From: Aquimarina sp.
Lineage (GTDB): Bacteria > Bacteroidota > Bacteroidia > Flavobacteriales > Flavobacteriaceae
Length of the DNA: 7,325 nucleotides
Direction of reading: 5' to 3'
NCBI GenBank assembly: GCA_020628975.1
Contig: JAHDEF010000082.1
Location: 1 to 7,325, forward strand
Shown here: piece by piece, positions 1 to 5,994 of the stretch
How the letters are laid out: each line of letters begins with the position of its first letter
Numbering within the stretch: the stretch's first letter is position 1
The notes under the pieces: generated by a model
What the model was told of the DNA's origin: nothing
Database searches by the model: none
The model's input: only the letters and a program-made list of their open reading frames with translations
Position numbers and translations under genes: made by a program

Positions 1-1
1 T

Positions 2-727
2 GCTTCTGCGGGAAAAGAATTTGGGTTCAAAACCATCGGCGTAATTCGCGGTGATGAATTAAAACAACGGTTAGATCAAGTGTTAGTCGAAAACCACACC
101 CTAAAATCAGCTTATGAAAATGGCATGCAATTTCATTTTGTGAGCCGTGAAGACTACAAAAGAAAACACACTCAAGCATTCCTCAATCACTTGAAATCTG
201 TTTATGGCAACTTTTATGAAATCCCCGAGGGTGGAACAAACGAAACTGCGGTAAAAGGTTGTGCTGAAATTTTAACTACTCAAGATGCCCATTTTGATTA
301 TATCTGTACGGCCGTTGGCACAGGGGGCACCCTTGCAGGACTTAGTAAAGCTGCACTTGAGCATCAAAAAATCATTGGGTTTTCTATGCTAAAAGAAAAC
401 TATTTAGATCAAGAAATTAAATCCCTTACCCATCATAGCAATTGGCAACTTAATCGTAATTATCATTTCGGCAAATACGCAAAGGTTACTCCTTCACTAG
501 TTGATTTTATAAATGAATTTTATAAGAAGCATAATATCCCTTTAGATCCTATTTACACAGGCAAATTACTTTATGGTATTTATGAAGAAATTAATGCTCA
601 TAAATTTCCAAAAAATAGCCGTATTTTAGCAATCCATACAGGCGGTTTACAAGGTGTTCATGGTGTAAACAAGCTATTGTCGAAACGAGGAGAACCTCTG
701 ATAAATTTTACAAATGAATCGTATTAA
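2..727 (+). CDS. PLP-dependent ACC deaminase / D-cysteine desulfhydrase family enzyme, 5' end cut off by window
   Basis: The frame is open from base 2 to a TAA at 725-727, giving 241 residues with no start inside the window, so the gene begins upstream. A GTG at 80 is in frame but lies within the conserved region and is not the start. Family members are about 300 residues, so roughly 60 are missing, including the lysine that binds pyridoxal phosphate. Visible hallmarks, numbered from the first visible residue, are AGKEFGFKTIGVIRGDEL at 3-20, PEGGTNETAVKG at 75-86, the glycine-rich phosphate-binding loop VGTGGTLAGL at 105-114, and HTGGLQG at 212-218. The family covers ACC deaminases and D-cysteine desulfhydrases, cytoplasmic enzymes that release ammonia from small amino acids. 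Sequence alone does not settle the substrate, and true ACC deaminase activity should not be assumed. The 3' end overlaps the next gene by 14 bases, which suggests co-transcription. Confidence 0.9.
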   Translation, partial: ASAGKEFGFKTIGVIRGDELKQRLDQVLVENHTLKSAYENGMQFHFVSREDYKRKHTQAFLNHLKSVYGNFYEIPEGGTNETAVKGCAEILTTQDAHFDYICTAVGTGGTLAGLSKAALEHQKIIGFSMLKENYLDQEIKSLTHHSNWQLNRNYHFGKYAKVTPSLVDFINEFYKKHNIPLDPIYTGKLLYGIYEEINAHKFPKNSRILAIHTGGLQGVHGVNKLLSKRGEPLINFTNESY

Positions 728-1586
728 ATTCGTTGGTATAGCAATACTCTTAAGTTTGTTTTTTTCCTGCAAAAGTAAACAAGTAGTCATTCCATCAAAA
801 AAACCTGCTTCCAAAGTAAGTCGCGTACCTTCTTCCAGAGAAAACACGACTAGCTCACAGCAAAAAAACTCAAAATCAACTCCAAAAAAGGCAGTAATTT
901 CTAAAGTACCTCCCGTAAAATCGGCTCCTACTTATGGGTCGTATACGGCAAAAATAAACAACTACGTCGATTTATATGCTGAAATAGCTATGGAGCAAAT
1001 GCGCCAATACAATATTCCTGCAAGTATAACACTAGCTCAAGGTATATTAGAATCAGGTGCAGGAACAGGGCCTTTAACAATGAAATCTAACAATCATTTT
1101 GGCATAAAATGTCACGATTGGAAAGGCTTAAAAGTATACCACGATGATGACCGAAGAGGTGAATGTTTTCGAAAATATAGCTTGGCTAAATTTTCTTTTC
1201 AAGATCACTCCATCTTTTTAACTACTAGAGGCAGATATTTTAGTCTTTTTAAATTACCTAAAGATGATTACAAAGCTTGGGCAAAAGGTTTACAAAAGGC
1301 AGGGTACGCTACCGATCCTAAATATCCTTCTAAGCTTATTCGCTTGATAGAAAAAAATGAATTATATCGTTTCGATGCGATGGTATTAGGTAAAGATGAG
1401 AAAAAAGCCAAAAAAGTAATTGCCATCGATGGGAAATATACCGTAGAAAAAGGAGATACATTGTACAGTATTGCTCGAAAAAATAAAATTAAAGTCGAAG
1501 AGTTAAAAGAATTAAATGGACTAGAAAACAATACGATTTTTGAAGGTCAAGTATTGTTTGTTCAGCCCCTTCCAAAAGATTTTTAG
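714..1586 (+). CDS. Lipoprotein N-acetylglucosaminidase (GH73-like) with C-terminal LysM domain
   Basis: This 290-residue protein is a probable peptidoglycan hydrolase anchored in the cell envelope. Residues 1-19 form a lipoprotein signal: a short basic start, a hydrophobic stretch, then LFFSC with Cys19 as the lipidated residue. The next residues are KSK, not the acidic export signal described for surface lipoproteins of this phylum, so a periplasm-facing anchor is more likely (inference). Residues 20-75 are a Ser/Lys/Pro-rich linker. Residues about 82-222 are a glucosaminidase domain; LAQGILESGAG (108-118) carries the probable catalytic Glu113, and KSNNHFGIKC and YATDPKYP are typical of the family. 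Residues about 241-284 are one LysM domain, beginning YTVEKGDTLYSIA, which binds glycan chains. The ATG at 714 lies inside the upstream gene and is the only start that gives the signal peptide. hemL follows after 3 bases. Likely roles are wall remodelling or septum splitting. Confidence 0.93.
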   Translation: MNRIKFVGIAILLSLFFSCKSKQVVIPSKKPASKVSRVPSSRENTTSSQQKNSKSTPKKAVISKVPPVKSAPTYGSYTAKINNYVDLYAEIAMEQMRQYNIPASITLAQGILESGAGTGPLTMKSNNHFGIKCHDWKGLKVYHDDDRRGECFRKYSLAKFSFQDHSIFLTTRGRYFSLFKLPKDDYKAWAKGLQKAGYATDPKYPSKLIRLIEKNELYRFDAMVLGKDEKKAKKVIAIDGKYTVEKGDTLYSIARKNKIKVEELKELNGLENNTIFEGQVLFVQPLPKDF

Positions 1587-1589
1587 AAG

Positions 1590-2879
1590 ATGATATATAA
1601 AAGGAGTAGTGTTTTGTTTGCAGAAGCACAAAAGGTAATCCCTGGTGGAGTAAACTCGCCCGTACGTGCATTTAAGTCGGTTGGCGGAGATCCAATATTT
1701 GTAAAAAAAGCCAAAGGCGCATATTTATATGATGAAGATGGTAATGAATTGATTGATTATATCAATTCATGGGGACCTATGATTTTAGGTCATGCGCATG
1801 AGCCTGTGGTAAACGCGGTTATTGAAAAAGCGAAGCAAGGAACTAGCTTTGGTATGCCTACTGAAATAGAAACTGAAATTGCTGCGCTTGCAGTTAGTAT
1901 GGTACCTAATATCGATAAAATTCGATTTGTAAATTCGGGAACTGAAGCATGTATGAGTGCCGTGCGTTTGGCCAGAGGATATACAGGAAAAGAAAAAATT
2001 ATAAAATTTGCGGGCTGTTATCATGGGCATAGCGACTCATTTTTAATACAAGCAGGAAGTGGTGCCGTAACATTTGGTAGCCCAAACAGCCCTGGTGTTA
2101 CTCAAGGAACTGCTAAAGACACCCTTTTAGCAACATACAATGATTTAAAAAGTGTAACTACACTAGTAAAAGCTAATGAAAATGAAATTGCTTGTATTAT
2201 TGTAGAACCTGTGGCTGGAAATATGGGTTGCATCCCTCCTTCTGAAGGCTTTTTAGAAGGCTTACGAAACATTTGTGACAATCATGATATATTGTTGATT
2301 TTCGACGAAGTAATGACTGGTTTTCGACTGGCAGCTGGTGGCGTGCAAGAATTGTTAAATGTAAATGCAGATATTGTTACTTTCGGAAAAGTTATTGGTG
2401 GTGGCTTACCTGTTGGAGCATTTGCTTCAAGAAACGAAATTATGAACCACTTAGCACCACTGGGCCCTGTATACCAAGCTGGAACTTTAAGCGGAAACCC
2501 TTTAGCGATGTCAGCTGGTTTGGCAATGCTTTCTGAATTGAATAATAAGCCTGAAATATTCCTCAGTTTAGCAGAAAAAACAGCCTATTTGCATCAAGGA
2601 ATAAGCGAAGCTTTAGAACAGCATCAGGTAAAACACACTATAAACCGAATAGGTTCAATGATTTCGGTACATTTTAGTGAACAACCTGTCATCGATTTTG
2701 CAAGCGCTGCCGAAGGAAATAACGATACATTTAAAAAATTCTTTCACGGCATGTTAGCAAATGGTATATACATTGCCCCAAGTGCTTTTGAAAGCTGGTT
2801 TATTACAGACGCTCTTTCATATGCAGATTTAGATAAGACTATTGCAGCTATTCGAAAGATAGCCCCTACATTACTATAA
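1590..2879 (+). CDS. hemL: Glutamate-1-semialdehyde 2,1-aminomutase
   Basis: The enzyme converts glutamate-1-semialdehyde to 5-aminolevulinate, the step that completes the C5 route into heme and other tetrapyrroles, in the cytoplasm. The 429-residue length is normal for the family. It is a fold-type I class III aminotransferase. Visible hallmarks are IPGGVNSPVRAF at 17-28, the cofactor-contacting NSGTEA at 115-120, YHGHSD at 144-149, FDEVMTGFR at 238-246, the PLP lysine K267 in TFGKVIGGGLPVGAF, and YQAGTLSGNPLAMSAG at 295-310. The acidic pair in FDE should hold the pyridine nitrogen. The ATG at 1590 sits 3 bases after the lipoprotein stop and yields the usual N-terminus. No Shine-Dalgarno is visible, which is common in this phylum. 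Its partner hemA is not in the window, so the operon is not a heme cluster. Transcription should end at the hairpin at 2932-2971. Nothing looks damaged. Confidence 0.97.
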   Translation: MIYKRSSVLFAEAQKVIPGGVNSPVRAFKSVGGDPIFVKKAKGAYLYDEDGNELIDYINSWGPMILGHAHEPVVNAVIEKAKQGTSFGMPTEIETEIAALAVSMVPNIDKIRFVNSGTEACMSAVRLARGYTGKEKIIKFAGCYHGHSDSFLIQAGSGAVTFGSPNSPGVTQGTAKDTLLATYNDLKSVTTLVKANENEIACIIVEPVAGNMGCIPPSEGFLEGLRNICDNHDILLIFDEVMTGFRLAAGGVQELLNVNADIVTFGKVIGGGLPVGAFASRNEIMNHLAPLGPVYQAGTLSGNPLAMSAGLAMLSELNNKPEIFLSLAEKTAYLHQGISEALEQHQVKHTINRIGSMISVHFSEQPVIDFASAAEGNNDTFKKFFHGMLANGIYIAPSAFESWFITDALSYADLDKTIAAIRKIAPTLL

Positions 2880-2889
2880 AGTATAACAT

Positions 2890-2905
2890 TACAGGGAAAC
2901 CTGTA
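2890..2905 (+). other. Small hairpin with GAAA tetraloop just after hemL
   Basis: TACAGG pairs with CCTGTA around a GAAA loop, a 6-bp stem closed by a GNRA-type tetraloop, starting 11 bases after the hemL stop codon. A short T-run (2914-2918) lies 8 bases further on, too far for a standard terminator. It may be a 3'-end stabilising or pausing structure ahead of the strong terminator at 2932-2971. A stem this short can arise by chance. Confidence 0.3.
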
Positions 2906-2931
2906 TGCTACTATTTTTGACCACTATGCCA

Positions 2932-2971
2932 AAAACAAAGCCCATTCATTAAAATGAATGGGCTTTGTTTT
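2932..2971. terminator. Bidirectional intrinsic terminator, perfect 19-bp inverted repeat
   Basis: The arms 2932-2950 and 2953-2971 are exact reverse complements separated by two bases; in RNA the loop would open to about six. The stem core is AAAGCCCATTCATT. The arm ends give T-runs on both strands (TTTTATTTT reading right, TTTTT reading left). It lies 52 bases after hemL and 20 bases after the stop of the convergent 73-aa gene, so it should terminate both transcripts. Confidence 0.92.
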
Positions 2972-2991
2972 ATTTTGGAGGCTTTTAAAAC

Positions 2992-3213
2992 TTACGAATC
3001 TTTACGGCCTTTTAAACGTTTTTCAATCTTTTGCTTGATTACAGTAAGACGTTTCATTAGATCCATAATCTCACTTTCCTTATTCTCTTTATACACCTCG
3101 TTAAGGCTAAGTATAAGGTCTTTAACTTCTCTTGAAGCTAAAATTCGATCACTTGTCGTTTGAAAACTCATTTTTCTTTGCTCGAACTCGAGCGCTTTTT
3201 CCATTAAAGTCAT
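2992..3213 (-). CDS. Small hypothetical protein, 73 aa, helical and charged
   Basis: The frame encodes 73 residues rich in Lys, Glu, Arg and Leu, with no signal peptide, membrane segment or cysteine. Residues about 15-66 (TSDRILASREVKDLILSLNE onward, to KRLKGR) have the heptad-like hydrophobic spacing of a long amphipathic helix, so a coiled-coil or helical-hairpin fold is likely. The C-terminus is strongly basic (KQKIEKRLKGRKDS). The ATG at 3213 is used here; Met4 is an alternative start. I do not recognise a named family. Support for a real gene comes from its position: it is convergent with hemL, shares the terminator at 2932-2971, and the plus-strand reading over the same bases looks like a shadow. 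A function in binding nucleic acid or a protein partner would be speculation. No consensus promoter is evident in the A/T-rich DNA upstream. Confidence 0.72.
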   Translation of the reverse strand: MTLMEKALEFEQRKMSFQTTSDRILASREVKDLILSLNEVYKENKESEIMDLMKRLTVIKQKIEKRLKGRKDS

Positions 3214-3671
3214 ATGTTGTACTTTATATGTTAATTTTGGGGGTAATATATTCTAAATAATTGAAAATCAAAAACTTAAAATAAATCCATTCATTTTACT
3301 AATTAAAAAACAAATCTGTTAATAGACTATTCAATTAAAATAGATTTAACATTTATTCAAATTTTTAGAAAAAACATTCAAATAAAATGCTTTGTGTATT
3401 AAACAAAATTTATTTTTAAATCGGGAACAAAAATACACTAGGAATTGAAAAATAAAAGTTTTATATGCAAAACCTTTATTTCAAAGAATATGAAATACAC
3501 ATTCATCACTTCATAAAACCAAGAAAAACAACAACATATCCATATTTAGCCGATAATTAATTAACACAAACTGCTAAATATTTAATAATTCACAAAAATT
3601 AAATTCAATCTAATAGATAATTATACGGGCGTTTTTATCAAGAAATAGTAAAAAATAGCATCTTTGTAGCC
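3214..3671. other. 458-base A/T-rich intergenic gap between two divergent genes
   Basis: This gap separates the start of the 73-aa gene (minus strand) from the start of the PAP2 gene (plus strand), so both promoters should lie here. It is far more A/T-rich than the flanking genes and is broken by stops in all frames. I find no ORF of note, no tRNA, no strong hairpin and no long repeat. A TAATTTTG box at 3232-3239 (plus) and a TATTTTTG box at 3435-3428 (minus) fit the -7 consensus of this phylum, but neither has a TTG at the right spacing. An untranslated RNA cannot be excluded by eye. Confidence 0.6.
3659..3666 (+). promoter_or_regulatory. Candidate -7 box (CATCTTTG) immediately before the PAP2 start codon
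   Basis: CATCTTTG matches the Bacteroidota -7 consensus TAnnTTTG at five of six fixed positions. It ends only five bases before the ATG at 3672. Transcription normally starts several bases after this box, so the mRNA would begin at or beside the start codon and be leaderless or nearly so. I see no clear TTG at -33 spacing, so the call is tentative. Confidence 0.45.
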
Positions 3672-4247
3672 ATGCTAGAACAATTATTAGAATTAGATAT
3701 ACAGGTTTTTACCTACTTAAACAACATTGGCAATCCTAACTGGGATGGTTTTTGGCTTTTTGTTACTGAAAAAAGAAACCACATACCATTAATAGTTGTG
3801 TTATTATTCTTGATATATAAAAATTTAGGACTTAAGCCATTTTTATTAAGTATTGTTTGTATTGGGCTAATGGCTACTTGGACCGATCAAATGACCAATA
3901 TCATTAAATACTACTATCAAAGACCACGACCTTGTGACAACGAGATATTATCTGAAAGTATCCGATTTATCCATAAAAGATGTAGCTCATTTAGTTTCTT
4001 CTCAGGACATTCTTCAAACAGCATGGCTGTAGCAGTAATAATAGCTAATTTAATTTCCCCAAAATTTAAAAAGCTTTGGATTCCTTTATTAATTTGGGCA
4101 TTTTGCATGGGCTATAGTAGAATTTACATTGGTGTTCATTACCCTATCGACGTAATTGTAGGTTTTACTTTTGGAGCAATAAGCGGATATGTATTTTATG
4201 CTCTCTTTTTATTTTTAAATAGAAAGCTATTGACAAAAGAGGTTTGA
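3672..4247 (+). CDS. PAP2-family membrane phosphatase
   Basis: This 191-residue protein carries all three phosphatase motifs of the PAP2/type 2 phosphatidic acid phosphatase superfamily. Motif 1 is K79-x6-R86-P87 (in KYYYQRPRP), motif 2 is SGHS at 111-114 with His113, and motif 3 is S149-R150-x5-H156-x3-D160 (SRIYIGVHYPID). His156 is the expected nucleophile and Asp160 its partner. About five hydrophobic segments (near 38-50, 55-72, 115-129, 135-148 and 160-183) place it in the inner membrane with the active site facing the periplasm. Relatives act on undecaprenyl diphosphate, phosphatidylglycerol phosphate or lipid A phosphates; the sequence does not choose between these. Length is at the short end of the family and looks complete. 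The ATG at 3672 follows a promoter-like box directly. The damaged nitrilase-like ORF starts 19 bases downstream, so the two were probably co-transcribed. Confidence 0.93.
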   Translation: MLEQLLELDIQVFTYLNNIGNPNWDGFWLFVTEKRNHIPLIVVLLFLIYKNLGLKPFLLSIVCIGLMATWTDQMTNIIKYYYQRPRPCDNEILSESIRFIHKRCSSFSFFSGHSSNSMAVAVIIANLISPKFKKLWIPLLIWAFCMGYSRIYIGVHYPIDVIVGFTFGAISGYVFYALFLFLNRKLLTKEV

Positions 4248-4266
4248 ATTAAGAGGAACTTATAAG

Positions 4267-4464
4267 ATGAAAATTTGCCTAGCTCAAATAAAATCTGAAA
4301 AAGGAAATATTAAGAAAAATATTTCAAATCATTTAAAGTTTATTGAAAGTGCGATCAAATTGAATGCAGAAAGATCACTCATTAATCAACTTGGTGCTGA
4401 CTGCGAAAGGATGTTGATTTACAATACTGAACTAAAAAATACTGTGATAGCTGAAGTTATTTAA
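4267..4464 (+). pseudogene. Carbon-nitrogen hydrolase (nitrilase family) remnant with the catalytic core deleted in frame
   Basis: This 65-codon ORF looks like two ends of one gene. Residues 1-34 (MKICLAQIKSEKGNIKKN to about LNA) match the start of nitrilase-superfamily hydrolases, including the first strand MKICLAQ and the helix that normally leads to DLIIFPELS, where the catalytic Glu sits. Residues about 35-65 (ERSLINQLG, then MLIYNTELKN) resemble the C-terminal end of the same family, where a -QL- stretch is followed by a short strand like LIYDTE. Intact members are about 250 residues, so roughly 190 residues holding the Glu-Lys-Cys triad would be lost. An AGAGGA Shine-Dalgarno-like site at 4252-4257 remains, 9 bases before the ATG. 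It can have no amidase activity. Alternatives are an assembly collapse or a genuine short protein. Family matches are from memory, not a search. Confidence 0.68.
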
Positions 4465-4471
4465 AACCGAA

Positions 4472-5104
4472 CTAGCTCTTTTTTCTCCTATTCATCACAA
4501 CAGCTATTACGGCTAGCAGCGTATAATACAAAAATCCCATGCACATGGCTGTTTTAGGTTCGTCTAAAAATAATCCGCCATGATTTTGCACTGACTTATA
4601 ATTGATGTTTATTAAGTTTTCTTCTGAAAGCCCAAAACTTGGCACAAATTTATTACCAATTGCTACTATTAGTATAAGGAAGAAATATAGGGTTACGGCT
4701 ATTAGCGACTTAGTTATTTGAGAAAATCTCAGTTTTTTATTTGCATTAAAAAAAGCAAATCGCATCCTGTTAAAAACAGTTATGGAATAAAGAATAACAA
4801 TACTATTATCGCCAATGGTACTATTGAATGCATAGGCAAATAAGCCATATATGGGCACTAGTAAGAACAATGTAATCTTTTTAGGCATCATCGCCATAAA
4901 GACTCCCGAATGCACCATAATAAATTCAAACGCTATCAAGGTAGCCATTTGAAATATTTTTGAAGGATCATCATAGCTAGGACTTACCCATAGCTGTAGG
5001 TATTGAACACCTATTACAGCCAACATAATAGCTTCTAAATATTCAAATTGAGGATTATATTTTTCTAATATCGAGTTTTTTTGAATTGAAGCTTTTTTAG
5101 GCAT
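4472..5104 (-). CDS. Hypothetical multi-pass membrane protein, 210 aa
   Basis: The protein has a basic, Lys-rich N-terminus (MPKKASIQKNS) and about six hydrophobic segments, near residues 23-40, 50-72, 77-94, 99-113, 132-150 and 186-204, ending in a positively charged tail (NRRKKS). That pattern places it in the inner membrane with the tail probably in the cytoplasm. The stretch EFIMVHSGVFMAMMPKK (60-76) puts a histidine and an acid within or beside a membrane helix and could be functional, but I cannot name a family. The loop between the last two segments (about 151-185) is the longest and holds several polar residues. It is the last gene of the minus-strand run, 30 bases after the 167-aa gene, and its stop lies only 7 bases from that of the convergent nitrilase remnant, with no terminator visible between them. 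It may be a transporter-like or envelope protein, but that is a guess. Confidence 0.8.
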   Translation of the reverse strand: MPKKASIQKNSILEKYNPQFEYLEAIMLAVIGVQYLQLWVSPSYDDPSKIFQMATLIAFEFIMVHSGVFMAMMPKKITLFLLVPIYGLFAYAFNSTIGDNSIVILYSITVFNRMRFAFFNANKKLRFSQITKSLIAVTLYFFLILIVAIGNKFVPSFGLSEENLININYKSVQNHGGLFLDEPKTAMCMGFLYYTLLAVIAVVMNRRKKS

Positions 5105-5134
5105 AGGAGTTACTTGGTAATAGTAGAGGTAATT

Positions 5135-5638
5135 TTAGCTAGTGATCAAATCTAAAATTAATTGACGCCTTTTTACTTCTAAATCGTCGAATTCGTAATA
5201 TTTTGCCCACTTGTCGTGTAGTAAAATACGTTTAGTTTTTTCGATAAGTTTTCGGGTGGCAGCGGCTGTTCGGTATACTTCTTTTCCTTCGGTATCATGA
5301 GATTTATGCTTGTAGGCCACGATTTTATTTTCAAAATCTACAGCTATAAAATAAGTAGCGCTGCCTTCGTCATTGTTATGAAAATCTTCCCAAAGTGCGT
5401 AACCAATGTGTATTCTTCCTTTAGAAATATAGGTTTCGTTTCCTTTCTGAAGTACCCATCGGCATTTTGCTGCCCTACCCCAATGGTTCGATTTTCGGTA
5501 CACGCCTTCTTTAGTATAAAAATAAGCGCTTCCTGATTTACTGGTATACTGCCATTTGATAAATGGAAGTTGATTTTCTTCAACTTCCTTAAATACAGCG
5601 TATGTATTTCGGTAATAATTGTATTTATTGTAAATCAC
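5135..5638 (-). CDS. Hypothetical protein, 167 aa, GTG start, no internal methionine
   Basis: This soluble-looking protein has no signal peptide or membrane segment. The N-terminal two thirds are rich in aromatic and Gly/Ser residues with strand-like alternation, for example LPFIKWQYTSKSGSAYFYT (24-42), VYRKSNHWGRAAKCRW (46-61) and IHIGYALWEDF (76-86). The C-terminal third (about 123-165) is a charged helical region. I recall similar uncharacterised proteins in flavobacteria but no named domain. The start must be the GTG at 5638: an in-frame TAA sits directly before it, there is no ATG anywhere in the reading frame, and an AAAGG ribosome-binding sequence precedes it by 6 bases. It starts 8 bases after the NifU-like stop, so the two genes are almost certainly co-transcribed and perhaps translationally coupled. 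Nothing seen links it directly to iron-sulfur chemistry beyond that position. Confidence 0.83.
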   Translation of the reverse strand: MIYNKYNYYRNTYAVFKEVEENQLPFIKWQYTSKSGSAYFYTKEGVYRKSNHWGRAAKCRWVLQKGNETYISKGRIHIGYALWEDFHNNDEGSATYFIAVDFENKIVAYKHKSHDTEGKEVYRTAAATRKLIEKTKRILLHDKWAKYYEFDDLEVKRRQLILDLITS

Positions 5639-5640
5639 TT

Positions 5641-5648
5641 ATACCTTT
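5641..5648 (-). promoter_or_regulatory. Ribosome-binding site that fixes the GTG start of the 167-aa gene
   Basis: On the minus strand the sequence reads TAAAGGTATAAGTG. The AAAGG overlaps the end of the NifU-like stop codon and lies 5-6 bases before the GTG at 5638. In-frame TAA immediately upstream of the GTG rules out any earlier start. Shine-Dalgarno sites are scarce in this window, so this one stands out and suggests reinitiation by ribosomes finishing the upstream gene. Confidence 0.55.
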
Positions 5649-5886
5649 ATGATACGTCAATAACCTCTTCAATTTGAGGAGCGTATTTTTTGATGGTCAT
5701 TTCAACCCCTGACTTTAAAGTCATTTGGTTTACATTACAAGCTACACAAGCTCCTTGTAACTCTACTTTCACCCGTTTTCCATCTTCAATATCGACTAAA
5801 CGAATATCGCCACCATCGTTATTCAAGAAAGGACGAATCTCTTCTAAAGCCTTTTCTACATTTTGTTTTAGTTCTGCTGCTTCCAT
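5647..5886 (-). CDS. NifU C-terminal-domain iron-sulfur carrier protein
   Basis: This 79-residue protein is a stand-alone NifU-like (Nfu-type) domain, which holds a labile iron-sulfur cluster between two subunits and passes it to client apoproteins in the cytoplasm. The core motif is complete: FLNNDGGDIRLV at 20-31, then GACVACNVNQMTLKSGVE at 45-62 with the CxxC cysteines Cys47 and Cys50 that bind the cluster. It has no scaffold (IscU-like) or ferredoxin-like domain of full-length NifU and no A-type domain of NfuA, and a length near 80 is usual for this short form. The ATG at 5886 gives the standard N-terminus (MEAAELKQNVEKALEEIRPF). The frame stays open for 19 codons upstream without ATG, GTG or TTG, so an extension is not expected. 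It lies 108 bases after mrp, whose product is also an iron-sulfur carrier-type ATPase, and directly before the 167-aa gene. Confidence 0.93.
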   Translation of the reverse strand: MEAAELKQNVEKALEEIRPFLNNDGGDIRLVDIEDGKRVKVELQGACVACNVNQMTLKSGVEMTIKKYAPQIEEVIDVS

Positions 5887-5964
5887 AATAAACTTGTTGG
5901 CATCGCCAAAGGATGTAATACCCCTAGGTTTGCCTTGAAATTAAAATCTTATTTCTTATAAATG

Positions 5965-5987
5965 CCTCGTGAGCTTGCCCCACCAGG
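5965..5987 (-). other. Intercistronic hairpin between mrp and the NifU-like gene
   Basis: Read on the minus strand, CCTGGTGGG pairs with CTCACGAGG-type sequence around a small loop. Eight stem pairs are visible (one a G-T wobble) with a single G-G mismatch. The structure begins 7 bases after the mrp stop codon. No T-run follows, so it is unlikely to be a full terminator; it could be an RNA processing or attenuation element that sets different levels for the two genes. The rest of the 108-base gap (5887-5994) contains no ORF with a normal start. Confidence 0.35.
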
Positions 5988-5994
5988 TATTTTA

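Noticed and set aside
80..82. GTG as the start of the first gene
   Set aside because: The frame is open to base 2 and the upstream residues AGKEFGFKTIGVIRGDEL belong to the conserved enzyme core, so the true start is outside the window.
2954..3163. Plus-strand ORF of 69 codons over the small minus-strand gene
   Set aside because: It begins inside the terminator stem and its Arg/Ser/Leu-rich product looks like the complement of the Lys/Glu-rich minus-strand gene.
3232..3239. TAATTTTG as a plus-strand promoter at the start of the A/T-rich gap
   Set aside because: The only nearby upstream TTG (3217-3219) is 12 bases away, too close for a -33 element, and no gene follows for over 400 bases.
3328..3622. 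Similar A/T-rich stretches (TTCAATTAAAATAGAT and TTCAATCTAATAGAT) as a repeat pair
   Set aside because: The match is short and imperfect in low-complexity DNA and can arise by chance; there is no third copy or regular spacing.
5344..5583. Alternative minus-strand frame inside the 167-aa gene
   Set aside because: It is wholly contained within a longer ORF that has a ribosome-binding site and operon spacing.
5887..5943. N-terminal extension of the NifU-like protein (open frame FQGKPRGITSFGDANKFI)
   Set aside because: It has no ATG, GTG or TTG, and the ATG at 5886 already gives the usual family length of about 79 residues.
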